DNA of 10,792 nt from JAUHWS01 sp964571805 (GTDB lineage Bacteria; Patescibacteriota; Gracilibacteria; UM-FILTER-43-11), in assembly GCA_964571805.1 (NCBI GenBank), contig CAZNDI010000030.1, positions 1 to 10,792 on the forward strand, written 5' to 3'. This document shows, piece by piece, positions 1 to 6,176 of this stretch. The position numbers and the translations under genes were made by a program. Each line of letters starts with the position of its first letter. The first letter of the stretch is position 1. The notes under the pieces are model-generated. The model had not been told where the DNA came from, did not search any database, and saw nothing but the letters and a program-made list of their open reading frames with translations.

Positions 1-17
1 GAATACAAAACCTATCT

Positions 18-145
18 TTCCCCCCTCCTTCGGAGGGGACGGGGGAGGCCTCTTATCTTTGCCCCCCTCCTTCGGAGGGGCCGGGGGAGGCCTCTTAGCA
101 TCCGGGGGGCAGGCTTCTTAGCATCCGAGGCGAGGTCTCTTATTT
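18..145. repeat. Tandem G/C-rich hairpin repeat (R1 family)
   Basis: Two near-identical 42-base units begin at about 20 and 62. Each contains a perfect hairpin, CCCCTCC-TTC-GGAGGGG (22-38 and 64-80), followed by GGGGGAGGCCTCTTA. Two more degenerate copies of the second half (GGGGGGCAGGCTTCTTAGCA and GAGGCGAGGTCTCTTA) follow to about 143 at 21-23 base spacing. The same motif in reverse orientation recurs downstream of queD (5366-5460) and inside the 3' end of folK (6091-6121). It lies just upstream of the ftsK promoter. It may be a transcription-end hairpin of a gene left of the window or a dispersed non-coding element; the sequence does not decide. Confidence 0.75.
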
Positions 146-169
146 TCTGGGGGGTCAAAATTTGGCTCA

Positions 170-198
170 TTACAAAATAGCGCTTGATGTGTTAAAAT
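170..198 (+). promoter_or_regulatory. Putative sigma70-type promoter of ftsK
   Basis: A -35 box TTACAA (170-175) and a -10 box TAAAAT (193-198) are separated by exactly 17 bases. Transcription would start near 205, giving a leader of about 50 bases before the ftsK ATG at 254. The leader is A/T-rich and has no Shine-Dalgarno sequence. Confidence 0.5.
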
Positions 199-253
199 GA
201 ATTTGTTTATGTGATTGGTATTATAAATTTTGAAAAGTTTAAAATAAAAATAA

Positions 254-2431
254 ATGGCCAAAAAAAGGTTGGCGAGGAAATCGAAGGGGGATTTTAAAAT
301 CGAATTGGATTCGAATATTGCTCGAGAGGTGGGGGCGGTGGTTTATTTTGGGTTGGCGGCTGTTTTTCTTCTCATCATTACTGGGAACGCAGGGGTGGCG
401 GGGGATTGGTTGAATCATTATTTGAGACTTCTTTTTGGAGTGGGGGCCTTTGCTTTGCCACTCCTCTTTTTGATTTTGGCGGTGACGCTTTTTTTCTCGC
501 GTCGCGTTCAGCTGACGGCAGCCCGTTATATTGGGATCGTCCTTTTAATTTTTTCCAGTTTGGGTTTGGTTCATATGCAAACGGATCCAAATTTGATGCT
601 CGATAACGTTCAGGATTTTGGAGGGTACATCGGCTTCATGAGTTCCGTGCTTTTGCGCCTCTCTATTTTCGACACGGGGACGATTGTGGTCCTCATTACC
701 TTGCTCATTGTGGGACTCATCGTCACTTTTGAAATTTCTCTCCGAGACCTCTTCCGCTCGATGATTCCTGACCGTAGTCTTAAATTGGATGCTAGAGAAA
801 AAAGAAAACTCATGCCCTTGTTAGATAAAGGCGAGGAAGAGCTCAATATTGTGAAGCCTTTATTGAATAAAAATTCGGAAGAAAATAGCTCTCCTCCAAA
901 ATCAAAAAAATCCGAAGACAAGATTTTTGCAGCGTTGGAAATCAATAAGCCTAATGCGGTTAAAAAGAAAGAGGTGGCTGATATCACTCCCGATGAAACT
1001 GATTATTCTGGCTGGCAACTTCCTCCTTTAGACCTTTTGAGCTCCGACAGTTCCGAAGTTTATGTCAGCGACAAGGTCCTCAAAGAGAATGCAGAAAAAA
1101 TTCGGGGGAAGTTGTCTCAGTTTGACATTGAGGTGACCATGAAGGATGTGAATATTGGGCCCACGGTTCTCCAGTATACCCTTCAACCTCACGAGGGTGT
1201 GAAGCTCAATAAAATCACTGGCCTTAAAAATGACTTGGCGTTGGCGTTGGCTGCTAAGGCGTTGCGTATTGAAGCTCCCATTCCTGGAAAGGCGCTTGTG
1301 GGCATTGAGGTGCCGAATGAAAAACGTATGGTGGTGCATCTGCGAGAGATGTTGGAAAGCGAAGAATTTGAGAGTTTTGATTCCAAATTGCGCATTGTCA
1401 TTGGTCGAGATGTGGCGGGGATGCCTGTGATTGATGATTTGGCGGGGATGCCGCACCTCCTCATTGCAGGAGCCACGGGTTCGGGTAAATCGGTGGGGAT
1501 GAACACCTTTCTCCTCAGTTTACTGTATCAAAATTCCCCGCAAGACTTGAAGTTTATTATGGTGGATCCTAAGCGGGTGGAATTGACACCTTACAATGGC
1601 ATTCCTCACTTGCTGACGCCCGTGATCACTGATCCCGATAAAGCCCATTCTGCCCTCAAATGGGCGGTCGGAGAAATGAACCGGCGGTATACCGATTTTG
1701 CCGAGAAGGGTTATAAAAACATCAAAGAATACAATGAAGCTGAACCCAAAGCGCTTCACAAAATTGTCATCGTGATCGATGAGCTCGCTGATTTGATGAT
1801 GCAGGCCAACAAAAAGGAGACAGAAGCCTTGATTTGTCGTATTGCTCAAATGGCTCGCGCAGTGGGGATTCACCTTATTTTGGCAACTCAGCGGCCGAGT
1901 GTGGACGTCATCACTGGCGTGATCAAAGCCAACATTCCCACGCGTATTGCCTTCACGGTCACGTCTGGAGTAGACAGTCGAACCATTATCGATTCTGTGG
2001 GGGCAGAGGATTTGCTGGGGATGGGGGACATGCTTTATTTGCCTGGAAACATGAGTCGTCCGATTCGCGTGCAAGGCGTTTATGTTTCTACCAAAGAAAT
2101 TGAACGGGTGACCAATCGCATCAAGCTTACCGTTGAACCCAATTATGATGAGTCCATTCTCTTCCCTCCTGGCACCTTGATCGCGGGTATCGATACGGGT
2201 ATGGTGGGAGCTGGAGGCGATGGTTTGGATCAGGACAATCTCTACAACGAAGCTTTAGAACTAGTGAGATCCACAGGGAAAGCTTCTGCCTCTCTCCTTC
2301 AGCGTCGTCTTTCTGTGGGTTATGCGCGTGCCGCTCGATTGTTGGATATCTTAGAAGATCATGGGGTGATTGGGCCGTCTAATGGGGCGAAGGCGAGGGA
2401 GATTTATACGACTGGTGAGGAGGAGGAATAG
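254..2431 (+). CDS. ftsK: DNA translocase FtsK (SpoIIIE family)
   Basis: FtsK is a septum-anchored, ATP-driven hexameric DNA pump. It clears chromosome termini from the division plane and activates dimer resolution. The 725-residue protein has the full family order. The N-terminal membrane part has hydrophobic segments at about 27-44, 59-81, 91-107 and 141-160. A charged linker of about 100 residues follows. The RecA-like motor has Walker A GATGSGKS at 406-413 and Walker B IVIVIDE ending at D509-E510, followed by the family motif ILATQRPSVDVITG. From about 660 to 720 there is a winged-helix gamma domain (LLQRRLSVGYARAARLLDILE), which reads KOPS-type polar sequences. The linker is short compared with E. 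coli FtsK and similar to SpoIIIE-size proteins. The ATG at 254 is the first start after the promoter and gives a basic N-terminus (MAKKRLARKSKG). The gene appears to be transcribed alone or with rsmE, 128 bases downstream. Confidence 0.97.
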   Translation: MAKKRLARKSKGDFKIELDSNIAREVGAVVYFGLAAVFLLIITGNAGVAGDWLNHYLRLLFGVGAFALPLLFLILAVTLFFSRRVQLTAARYIGIVLLIFSSLGLVHMQTDPNLMLDNVQDFGGYIGFMSSVLLRLSIFDTGTIVVLITLLIVGLIVTFEISLRDLFRSMIPDRSLKLDAREKRKLMPLLDKGEEELNIVKPLLNKNSEENSSPPKSKKSEDKIFAALEINKPNAVKKKEVADITPDETDYSGWQLPPLDLLSSDSSEVYVSDKVLKENAEKIRGKLSQFDIEVTMKDVNIGPTVLQYTLQPHEGVKLNKITGLKNDLALALAAKALRIEAPIPGKALVGIEVPNEKRMVVHLREMLESEEFESFDSKLRIVIGRDVAGMPVIDDLAGMPHLLIAGATGSGKSVGMNTFLLSLLYQNSPQDLKFIMVDPKRVELTPYNGIPHLLTPVITDPDKAHSALKWAVGEMNRRYTDFAEKGYKNIKEYNEAEPKALHKIVIVIDELADLMMQANKKETEALICRIAQMARAVGIHLILATQRPSVDVITGVIKANIPTRIAFTVTSGVDSRTIIDSVGAEDLLGMGDMLYLPGNMSRPIRVQGVYVSTKEIERVTNRIKLTVEPNYDESILFPPGTLIAGIDTGMVGAGGDGLDQDNLYNEALELVRSTGKASASLLQRRLSVGYARAARLLDILEDHGVIGPSNGAKAREIYTTGEEEE

Positions 2432-2433
2432 TT

Positions 2434-2536
2434 TGTCACCCCAGGACGAACGGAGAGAGGTTTTGGAGTCGTCCGAGTTCTGATTGTCAGTATTCAGACG
2501 ATTCCAGGATATGCTCATCGCATTCCTAGAATGACA
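2434..2536. repeat. Small element with TGTCA/TGACA ends
   Basis: The 128-base gap between ftsK and rsmE contains a 103-base block bounded by TGTCA (2434-2438) and its inverted complement TGACA (2532-2536). Inside, GGACGA (from 2443) can pair with TCGTCC, and GGAGTCGTC can alternatively pair with GACGATTCC with one G-T wobble. The layout resembles the small dispersed palindromic elements of many bacteria that begin with GTCA and end with TGAC. Only one copy is in the window, so calling it a mobile repeat is inference. Confidence 0.4.
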
Positions 2537-2559
2537 GACCCTTGATCAATCAATTAATT

Positions 2560-3267
2560 ATGCATCGTTTTTACCTTCCATTACTGGCTTTCCAAAAAGA
2601 TGTACTCGTGATTGAAGATCAACGTATTGTGTTTCAACTGACGAAAGTGCTTCGGATTAAATTGGGAACGAAGTTTCATCTTTTTGATGAAGGGGGCGAG
2701 TGGCTGGTCAAAGTGGCAGAAATGGGGAAGAAAAAAATACATGTGGAGCGTCTTTCTGAAATTCAGAATCAGGCAGAGCCTCGCTTAAAAGTCGCTCTGT
2801 ATCAAGGGATTCCTAAAAAACCTGCACTCTTTGAGTTGATTGTTCAAAAGGCCACAGAGATTGGGGTGACCGAAATTTACCCTTTTGTGACCGAACGCAC
2901 CGAAAATCGTCGGATGCCGAAATTGGATCGTCTTAATTTGATTGCGATGGAGGCCACGGAACAGTGTGGTCGGCTTAAAATTCCTAAGATCCACTACCCC
3001 GTGAATTATGAGGAGATCATCGGAAAATTGTCCAATGGGTTCATTGCTTATGAATATGAAGCCAAATACTATCTTTCTGATTATCGAAAAGAGATCGAAA
3101 GTTCTGCTGAATTACAAATCATCATCGGCCCAGAAGGGGGGCTTTCTGAATCTGAAATGAGTATGGCGAAAGAGGCGGGGGTTAAATCGTTTAGTTTGGG
3201 AAAGCGGATTTTAAGGACGGAGACGGCGGCGATAGCTGCGTTGGCTCAAGTTTTGGTAGAAAGGTAA
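2560..3267 (+). CDS. rsmE: 16S rRNA (uracil1498-N3)-methyltransferase RsmE
   Basis: RsmE is a SPOUT-class, SAM-dependent methyltransferase that makes m3U1498 in the decoding region of 16S rRNA. The trefoil-knot motifs are clear: IIIGPEGGLSESE (GPEGG at 190-194) and LGKRILRTETAAIAAL (213 onward). Earlier there are the family segments QGIPKKPALFELIVQKATEIGV and TEQCGRLKIPKI. The N-terminus is a PUA-like RNA-binding region. I start at the ATG at 2560, giving MHRFYLPL, the typical RsmE opening, and 235 residues, close to the family length. An in-frame TTG at 2542 would add six residues with no family support. The gene converges on the minus-strand gene at 3272 with only four bases between the stops, and no terminator is visible there. 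Confidence 0.95.
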   Translation: MHRFYLPLLAFQKDVLVIEDQRIVFQLTKVLRIKLGTKFHLFDEGGEWLVKVAEMGKKKIHVERLSEIQNQAEPRLKVALYQGIPKKPALFELIVQKATEIGVTEIYPFVTERTENRRMPKLDRLNLIAMEATEQCGRLKIPKIHYPVNYEEIIGKLSNGFIAYEYEAKYYLSDYRKEIESSAELQIIIGPEGGLSESEMSMAKEAGVKSFSLGKRILRTETAAIAALAQVLVER

Positions 3268-3271
3268 TGGA

Positions 3272-3778
3272 CTAATTTTTTATTGGTTCATCATCAACAT
3301 ATCCTGCAGGAACTAAGCCATCATCAGGTGCTATCGCTTCAGTCATCAGTCGGGCTAATTGATCAATGGGTTTTATTATCCTTTCCTCAGCAGCTTCTGT
3401 GAGGAGTCTTACCCGAATTTCTTCAGAGCTTAATAGACGAGCTACTCTTCTTCTATAGAAGACCAGCGGTTCCCCAGTTTCATAATCATTTCGGTTGAAA
3501 TAGATCACCTCCGCTTGTAAAGGCGTATTTCTTATAGTTCTTTGTTTTTGTTCCTCTCCTTCCTCTGTAACATCTTCAACATAACCTTGTTCTAAAAATT
3601 TTAATACTGTTGATGCTTTAGTTCCTTCTTCTGAGATGTTAAATAAGATCAGTATTAATTCTTGTCGCCGTCTTTCTACTTCTTCAATCGAAATAACTTC
3701 TGGTTCGCTCAATTCAAAATATCTCTCGAAATAGGGGTAATAATCAGTCAGATAAGTTTCAGTTTGTGATTCTGGCAT
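3272..3778 (-). CDS. Hypothetical protein, 168 aa, charged, probably soluble
   Basis: I do not recognise this protein. It is acidic and charged, with no signal peptide or membrane segment. The first half (about 30-75) looks helical: an ERRRQELILILFNISEEGTKASTVLKFLEQ-type stretch that could be a small helix-turn-helix-like fold, though no signature supports this. A middle segment with PLQAEVIYFNRNDYETGEPLVFYRRRVARLL looks beta-rich and then helical. The C-terminus has a proline/aspartate-rich tail. It starts at the ATG at 3778 (MPESQTETY), behind a plausible promoter at 3800-3828, and ends in TAG four bases from the convergent rsmE. Base composition is more A/T-rich than the housekeeping neighbours. 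Confidence that it is a real gene comes from its length, its promoter, and the absence of a better frame on the other strand. Confidence 0.7.
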   Translation of the reverse strand: MPESQTETYLTDYYPYFERYFELSEPEVISIEEVERRRQELILILFNISEEGTKASTVLKFLEQGYVEDVTEEGEEQKQRTIRNTPLQAEVIYFNRNDYETGEPLVFYRRRVARLLSSEEIRVRLLTEAAEERIIKPIDQLARLMTEAIAPDDGLVPAGYVDDEPIKN

Positions 3779-3799
3779 TCGTAGTTTGTTAAGTTTTTT

Positions 3800-3828
3800 A
3801 AAATAACATAAATATTAAATCTTAACAA
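3800..3828 (-). promoter_or_regulatory. Putative promoter of the 168-aa hypothetical gene
   Basis: Read on the minus strand, TTGTTA (3828-3823) and TATTTT (3805-3800) are separated by 17 bases in an extremely A/T-rich stretch between two minus-strand genes. The predicted start lies about 15 bases before the ATG at 3778. The surrounding A/T bias makes chance boxes likely, so confidence is modest. Confidence 0.35.
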
Positions 3829-3860
3829 ATATTTTAAAATGAATAATTATTTTTTATCGT

Positions 3861-4409
3861 TCAATAATCGTATCTTAACTTTTCTAGCATTTTTTTGCCT
3901 AATTCTGTTTTAGAGAGGGCTTCTATGCGTTCTTCTTTGGTGGAAGAGTCCTCTTCGGAATTTCCCCATTCGAGCCAAGGCTTAATATCTAATTCCAAAT
4001 GGGCTTTAGAGAGGCCGTCTTCGCCTGGGTCGGCATAATTGTAGTTCACTCGGCCGGCATCGATGGAGGGGTCCAGTTTGGGGTCGGAGGTTTGCCAGGG
4101 CTGTTGGGCATTTTTTAGGTCTTCGGTGGCTTTTACAAACTGCTTCATTTTTTGGTCTAGCTCATCGATTGAGGTTTTTGTTTCGTTCACTTTTTGAACG
4201 GTGTCTTCCAATTTCTCTTGCGTGTCTGTCACGGTTTCTGTGAAGCCTTCGACATTATCTTTGACCTCGTTGTAGCCTGCCACCACGCTATCTTTTTTGT
4301 TGTCGAGGTTGTTTCCTATGTTGGATAAAAAATGTTGGCCAGGAGGCAGGAGAAAATAGATGAAGAGGATGATTCCTAGGGCTGAGAGGTAGGGGAGGAA
4401 TTTATTCAT
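3861..4409 (-). CDS. Membrane-anchored coiled-coil protein, unknown function
   Basis: This 182-residue protein matches no family that I recognise. Residues 5-22 (LPYLSALGIILFIYFLLP) form one strong hydrophobic helix preceded by a single lysine. That fits an uncleaved signal anchor with the rest outside the membrane. Residues about 36-105 are rich in K, E, D, Q, T and V, with heptad-like spacing (VKDNVEGFTETVTDTQEKLEDTVQKVN and on), predicting a long coiled coil. A proline/aspartate/tryptophan-containing globular tail follows (about 105-182), ending in KKMLEKLRYDY. The start at 4409 gives the membrane anchor at the exact N-terminus, which supports it. The stop is TGA. It is 82 bases upstream of the 168-aa gene on the same strand, but that gene has its own candidate promoter, so co-transcription is uncertain. 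A structural or envelope-spanning role is inference only. Confidence 0.8.
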   Translation of the reverse strand: MNKFLPYLSALGIILFIYFLLPPGQHFLSNIGNNLDNKKDSVVAGYNEVKDNVEGFTETVTDTQEKLEDTVQKVNETKTSIDELDQKMKQFVKATEDLKNAQQPWQTSDPKLDPSIDAGRVNYNYADPGEDGLSKAHLELDIKPWLEWGNSEEDSSTKEERIEALSKTELGKKMLEKLRYDY

Positions 4410-4541
4410 TTGAGGACGGTTAACGGTATGAATAGTTTATCAAAAATAAATCTTGTAGGCGAGATTCGCCCTTCTTATGTACAAGATGTATTCAGGATAT
4501 TTTCCCATTTTTAACACCCATCCCTATCCACCTCCACTCTC
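4410..4541. other. Start of a 500-base gene-free stretch; bulged hairpin
   Basis: The gap from 4410 to 4909 holds no credible gene. This first part contains an inverted repeat at 4452-4485. CTTGTA pairs with TACAAG, and inside it GGCGA pairs with TCGCC around a GAT loop, leaving an asymmetric nine-base bulge. It sits about 45 bases upstream of the start of the minus-strand gene at 4409, so it could be part of its leader or promoter region. A -10-like box for that gene was not convincing. The remaining gap holds the 177-bp repeat (4542-4718) and an R2 repeat (4759-4796), described separately. Confidence 0.4.
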
Positions 4542-4718
4542 TCCTCGCTATCGCGGATCTGCCTTCATTTCTTTTCCCAGTGAGATGTTACTTTTTTGGC
4601 AGCAAAAAAGTAACCAAAAAACTGCCGGGGAGAACACGAAGCGGCCCCATCTTCTTGCTTCAAATCAACATTTTACCCGCTCGTTTCTCCCCGGACCCCT
4701 GAGTATCCTTGAATCAGC
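4542..4718. repeat. 177-bp two-hairpin repeat, copy 1
   Basis: This block matches 8315-8490 almost base for base outside one loop. It opens with TCCTCGCTATCGCGGATCTG. It then has a perfect 11-bp inverted repeat, GTTACTTTTTT / AAAAAAGTAAC, around GGCAGC (4587-4614). Eleven bases later a second long hairpin follows: CCGGGGAGAA...CGAAGCGG (4625-4644) pairs with CCGCTCG...CTCCCCGG (4677-4694), with two single-base bulges, around a 32-base loop. It closes with CCCTGAGTATCCTTGAATCAGC. Reading frames differ between the copies, so it is not coding. The orientation of function is unknown. Confidence 0.85.
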
Positions 4719-4758
4719 TTTTTTAGAATTTAGTTGAATCATTATTCACAAACTCTAT

Positions 4759-4796
4759 TTTGCACCCGTTCCTCCACGGCGGACTGGGGGAGGTTC
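4759..4796. repeat. R2 repeat (CGGCGGACTGG family), copy 1
   Basis: TTTGCACC...TCCTCCACGGCGGACTGG followed by GGGAGG. The arms CCTCC and GGAGG can form a short hairpin around CACGGCGGACT. Related copies lie at 5463-5495, 6728-6761 and 6791-6840. Here it sits between the 177-bp repeat and the queD promoter. Confidence 0.6.
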
Positions 4797-4883
4797 CCAA
4801 ACCCCCCAATTTCCGGGTATCAATAAAAAGCGCCACTAAAAAAACAAATACATGTGTTCAAAAATCATTAAATCTTAATCCTG

Positions 4884-4892
4884 TGTTACAAT
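4884..4892 (+). promoter_or_regulatory. Putative extended -10 promoter of queD
   Basis: TGT immediately followed by TACAAT (4887-4892) forms an extended -10 element. No good -35 box is seen at the expected distance, which is usual for extended -10 promoters. Transcription would begin near 4899, only about 11 bases before the ATG at 4910, so the message would be nearly leaderless. Confidence 0.45.
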
Positions 4893-4909
4893 AAGCCCAC
4901 TTTAATCTT

Positions 4910-5365
4910 ATGGATAGTATGCAAGTTACCAAAGAATTCACCTTTGATTCGGCTCATTTTTTGCCCAACTATTATGGCAAATGTGAACGGATGCATGGTC
5001 ATACTTATAAGCTTCACGTCACTGTGGAAGGAGAAGTGGGAGAAAACGGATTGCTCATCGATTTTGTGATTCTTAAAAATATTGTGAAAGAAAAGATTTT
5101 AGACCCCTTAGATCATCAGACTTTAAATGACATCATTAAAGTTCCCTCTGCGGAAAATATTGTTATTTGGATTTGGGACCAATTAGTAGATTTGAAAACA
5201 AATATTCAATCTCAGCTGGAAGATCCGAATTTACCTGAATCAATTCGAAAATATCTTAAAGATCCTAAAGATGGAATCGACATTTCGGCTTCTTCTAATA
5301 AAATTCAGTTGGCTGAAGTGAAACTTTGGGAGACACCGACGTCTTCTGTCACTTATTGTGGGTGA
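4910..5365 (+). CDS. queD: 6-carboxy-tetrahydropterin synthase / PTPS family (QueD-like)
   Basis: This is a T-fold enzyme of the 6-pyruvoyl-tetrahydropterin synthase family, which acts on the dihydroneopterin triphosphate made by FolE. The zinc ligands are H16 (in FDSAHFLPNYYGKC), H29 and H31 (in CERMHGH). C25 is the catalytic cysteine, and the C-x3-HGH spacing is the QueD signature, which points to 6-carboxytetrahydropterin for queuosine. DHQTLN (D68-H69) and the WET motif with E141 complete the active site. The protein is 151 residues against about 120 for typical QueD. The extra length is a 25-30 residue insert around 95-130. The ATG at 4910 follows the promoter closely; an in-frame ATG at 4919 is an equally possible start. 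No Shine-Dalgarno is present. It is followed after 161 bases of repeats by folK. A FolB-bypass role, as known for PTPS-III enzymes, is possible from context, but those usually carry Glu in place of this Cys. Confidence 0.92.
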   Translation: MDSMQVTKEFTFDSAHFLPNYYGKCERMHGHTYKLHVTVEGEVGENGLLIDFVILKNIVKEKILDPLDHQTLNDIIKVPSAENIVIWIWDQLVDLKTNIQSQLEDPNLPESIRKYLKDPKDGIDISASSNKIQLAEVKLWETPTSSVTYCG

Positions 5366-5460
5366 CTTCCCCCAGATGCTAAGGGGCCTCCCCCCTGCCC
5401 CTCCGAAGGAGGGGGGCCTATCGCAAATCTCCCCTAGCCCCTCTTTATCAAGAGGGGGAC
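5366..5460. repeat. R1 hairpin repeats downstream of queD
   Basis: The repeat begins directly after the queD stop codon. It contains two hairpins of the R1 type. CCCCTCC-GAA-GGAGGGG is at 5398-5414, and CCCCTCTT-TATC-AAGAGGGG is at 5438-5457. The second differs in sequence on both arms yet still pairs fully, so the hairpin rather than the exact sequence seems to be preserved. It is the reverse complement of the units at 18-101. Hairpins of this strength without a T-run could attenuate transcription or protect the 3' end of the queD message. Confidence 0.7.
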
Positions 5461-5462
5461 AG

Positions 5463-5495
5463 AGGCCTCCTCCAGTCTGCCGTGGCGGAGGCAAA
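5463..5495. repeat. R2 repeat, copy 2
   Basis: AGGCCTCCTCCAGTCTGCCG then TGGCGGAGGCAAA: the inverse orientation of the copy at 4759-4796. It directly abuts the R1 repeats and ends about 30 bases before the folK ATG. Confidence 0.6.
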
Positions 5496-5526
5496 GGTAA
5501 GACAATAAAAATTAGTATAAATTTTC

Positions 5527-6150
5527 ATGCGAACAATTGCTTATCTTGCTTTAGGATCAAATCTGGGGGATCGGGAGGCTAAACTTTTGGAGGCTCAAAA
5601 GAGATTGAGCGAACATCCAAATATAGAAATTCAAAAGGCTTCTAAAATTTATGAAACGGAGCCGTGGCCGAAGCATGAGGTGGTTGAAGGAAGACTTTTG
5701 GAAGAGGAAAAACAGGGGTGGCACTTGAACCAGGTCCTTTGTGTTTCCACTTCTCTTTCGGCCTTCGAATTATTGGCTGTGACCCAAGAGGTCGAAAAAA
5801 ACATGGGAAAGTCAGTTAAAACTGTTTGGGGGTCTCGTGAAATTGATATCGATATTTTGCTCTATGGTGAAGAAATTCTTGATTCACCGGAACTTTCCCT
5901 CCCTCACAGGCACATGCATGATCGCCAGTTTGTCCTGATTCCCCTCCTGGAAATTGCTCCACATTTGAAAGACCCTCGGACAGGAAAGTTGTTTCAGGAA
6001 TTTTTGGATGAAATTGACGAGGAACATGGGGTAGTCGCTTTGGGGACCTCCCCCAGCCTCCCGGCGAGCTCTCACTCCAAAGTTGTTAAGGGACCTCCCC
6101 CAGCCCCTCCTCAGGGAGGGGAGCAAAATTTGGTGGATGGTAATAAATAA
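5527..6150 (+). CDS. folK: HPPK, 2-amino-4-hydroxy-6-hydroxymethyldihydropteridine pyrophosphokinase
   Basis: FolK transfers pyrophosphate from ATP to 6-hydroxymethyl-7,8-dihydropterin in folate synthesis. The family opening YLALGSNLGDRE (5-17) is present. So are YETEPW (42-47) and WGSREIDIDILLYG (101-114), with D107 and D109 as the Mg2+ ligands and R104 as the conserved arginine. LPHRHMHDRQFVLIPLLEIAPHL (125-147) completes the core. Between YETEPW and the LNQVL strand there is an insert of about 12-15 residues (HEVVEGRLLEEEKQG) compared with the usual HPPK. The core ends near residue 165. The last ~35 residues, including GPPPAPPQGGEQ, are encoded by R1-type repeat DNA and are unlike the family, giving 207 residues instead of about 160. 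It starts at the ATG at 5527 (MRTIAYLALG), which needs no extension. folE follows 26 bases later, so the two are very likely co-transcribed. Confidence 0.95.
   Translation: MRTIAYLALGSNLGDREAKLLEAQKRLSEHPNIEIQKASKIYETEPWPKHEVVEGRLLEEEKQGWHLNQVLCVSTSLSAFELLAVTQEVEKNMGKSVKTVWGSREIDIDILLYGEEILDSPELSLPHRHMHDRQFVLIPLLEIAPHLKDPRTGKLFQEFLDEIDEEHGVVALGTSPSLPASSHSKVVKGPPPAPPQGGEQNLVDGNK
6045..6125. repeat. R1 repeat inside the 3' end of folK
   Basis: Two GACCTCCCCCAGCC motifs (about 6045 and 6092) are present. The second is followed by a hairpin CCCCTCC-TCAG-GGAGGGG at 6104-6121. This matches the R1 units at 18-101 and 5366-5460. It lies in frame within folK and encodes the proline/glycine-rich tail of the protein. 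Confidence 0.65.
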
Positions 6151-6176
6151 TCTCTAATTTCTCAACTTTCAATATA

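Noticed and set aside
18..145. A possible CRISPR-like array
   Set aside because: Units are G/C-rich hairpins with 42 then ~22 base periods, the intervening bases are themselves repeated, and no cas gene is nearby.
1520..2074. A 184-codon minus-strand frame opposite ftsK
   Set aside because: It lies entirely antisense to the strongly conserved FtsK motor, and its peptide has no family features.
2542..2562. TTG at 2542 as the rsmE start
   Set aside because: The ATG at 2560 gives the typical MHRF opening, and the six extra residues have no support.
4477..4737. An 86-codon plus-strand frame over repeat copy 1
   Set aside because: The matching region in copy 2 (8353-8556) is open in a different frame, and the loop carries an indel. 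The frame is a by-product of the repeat.
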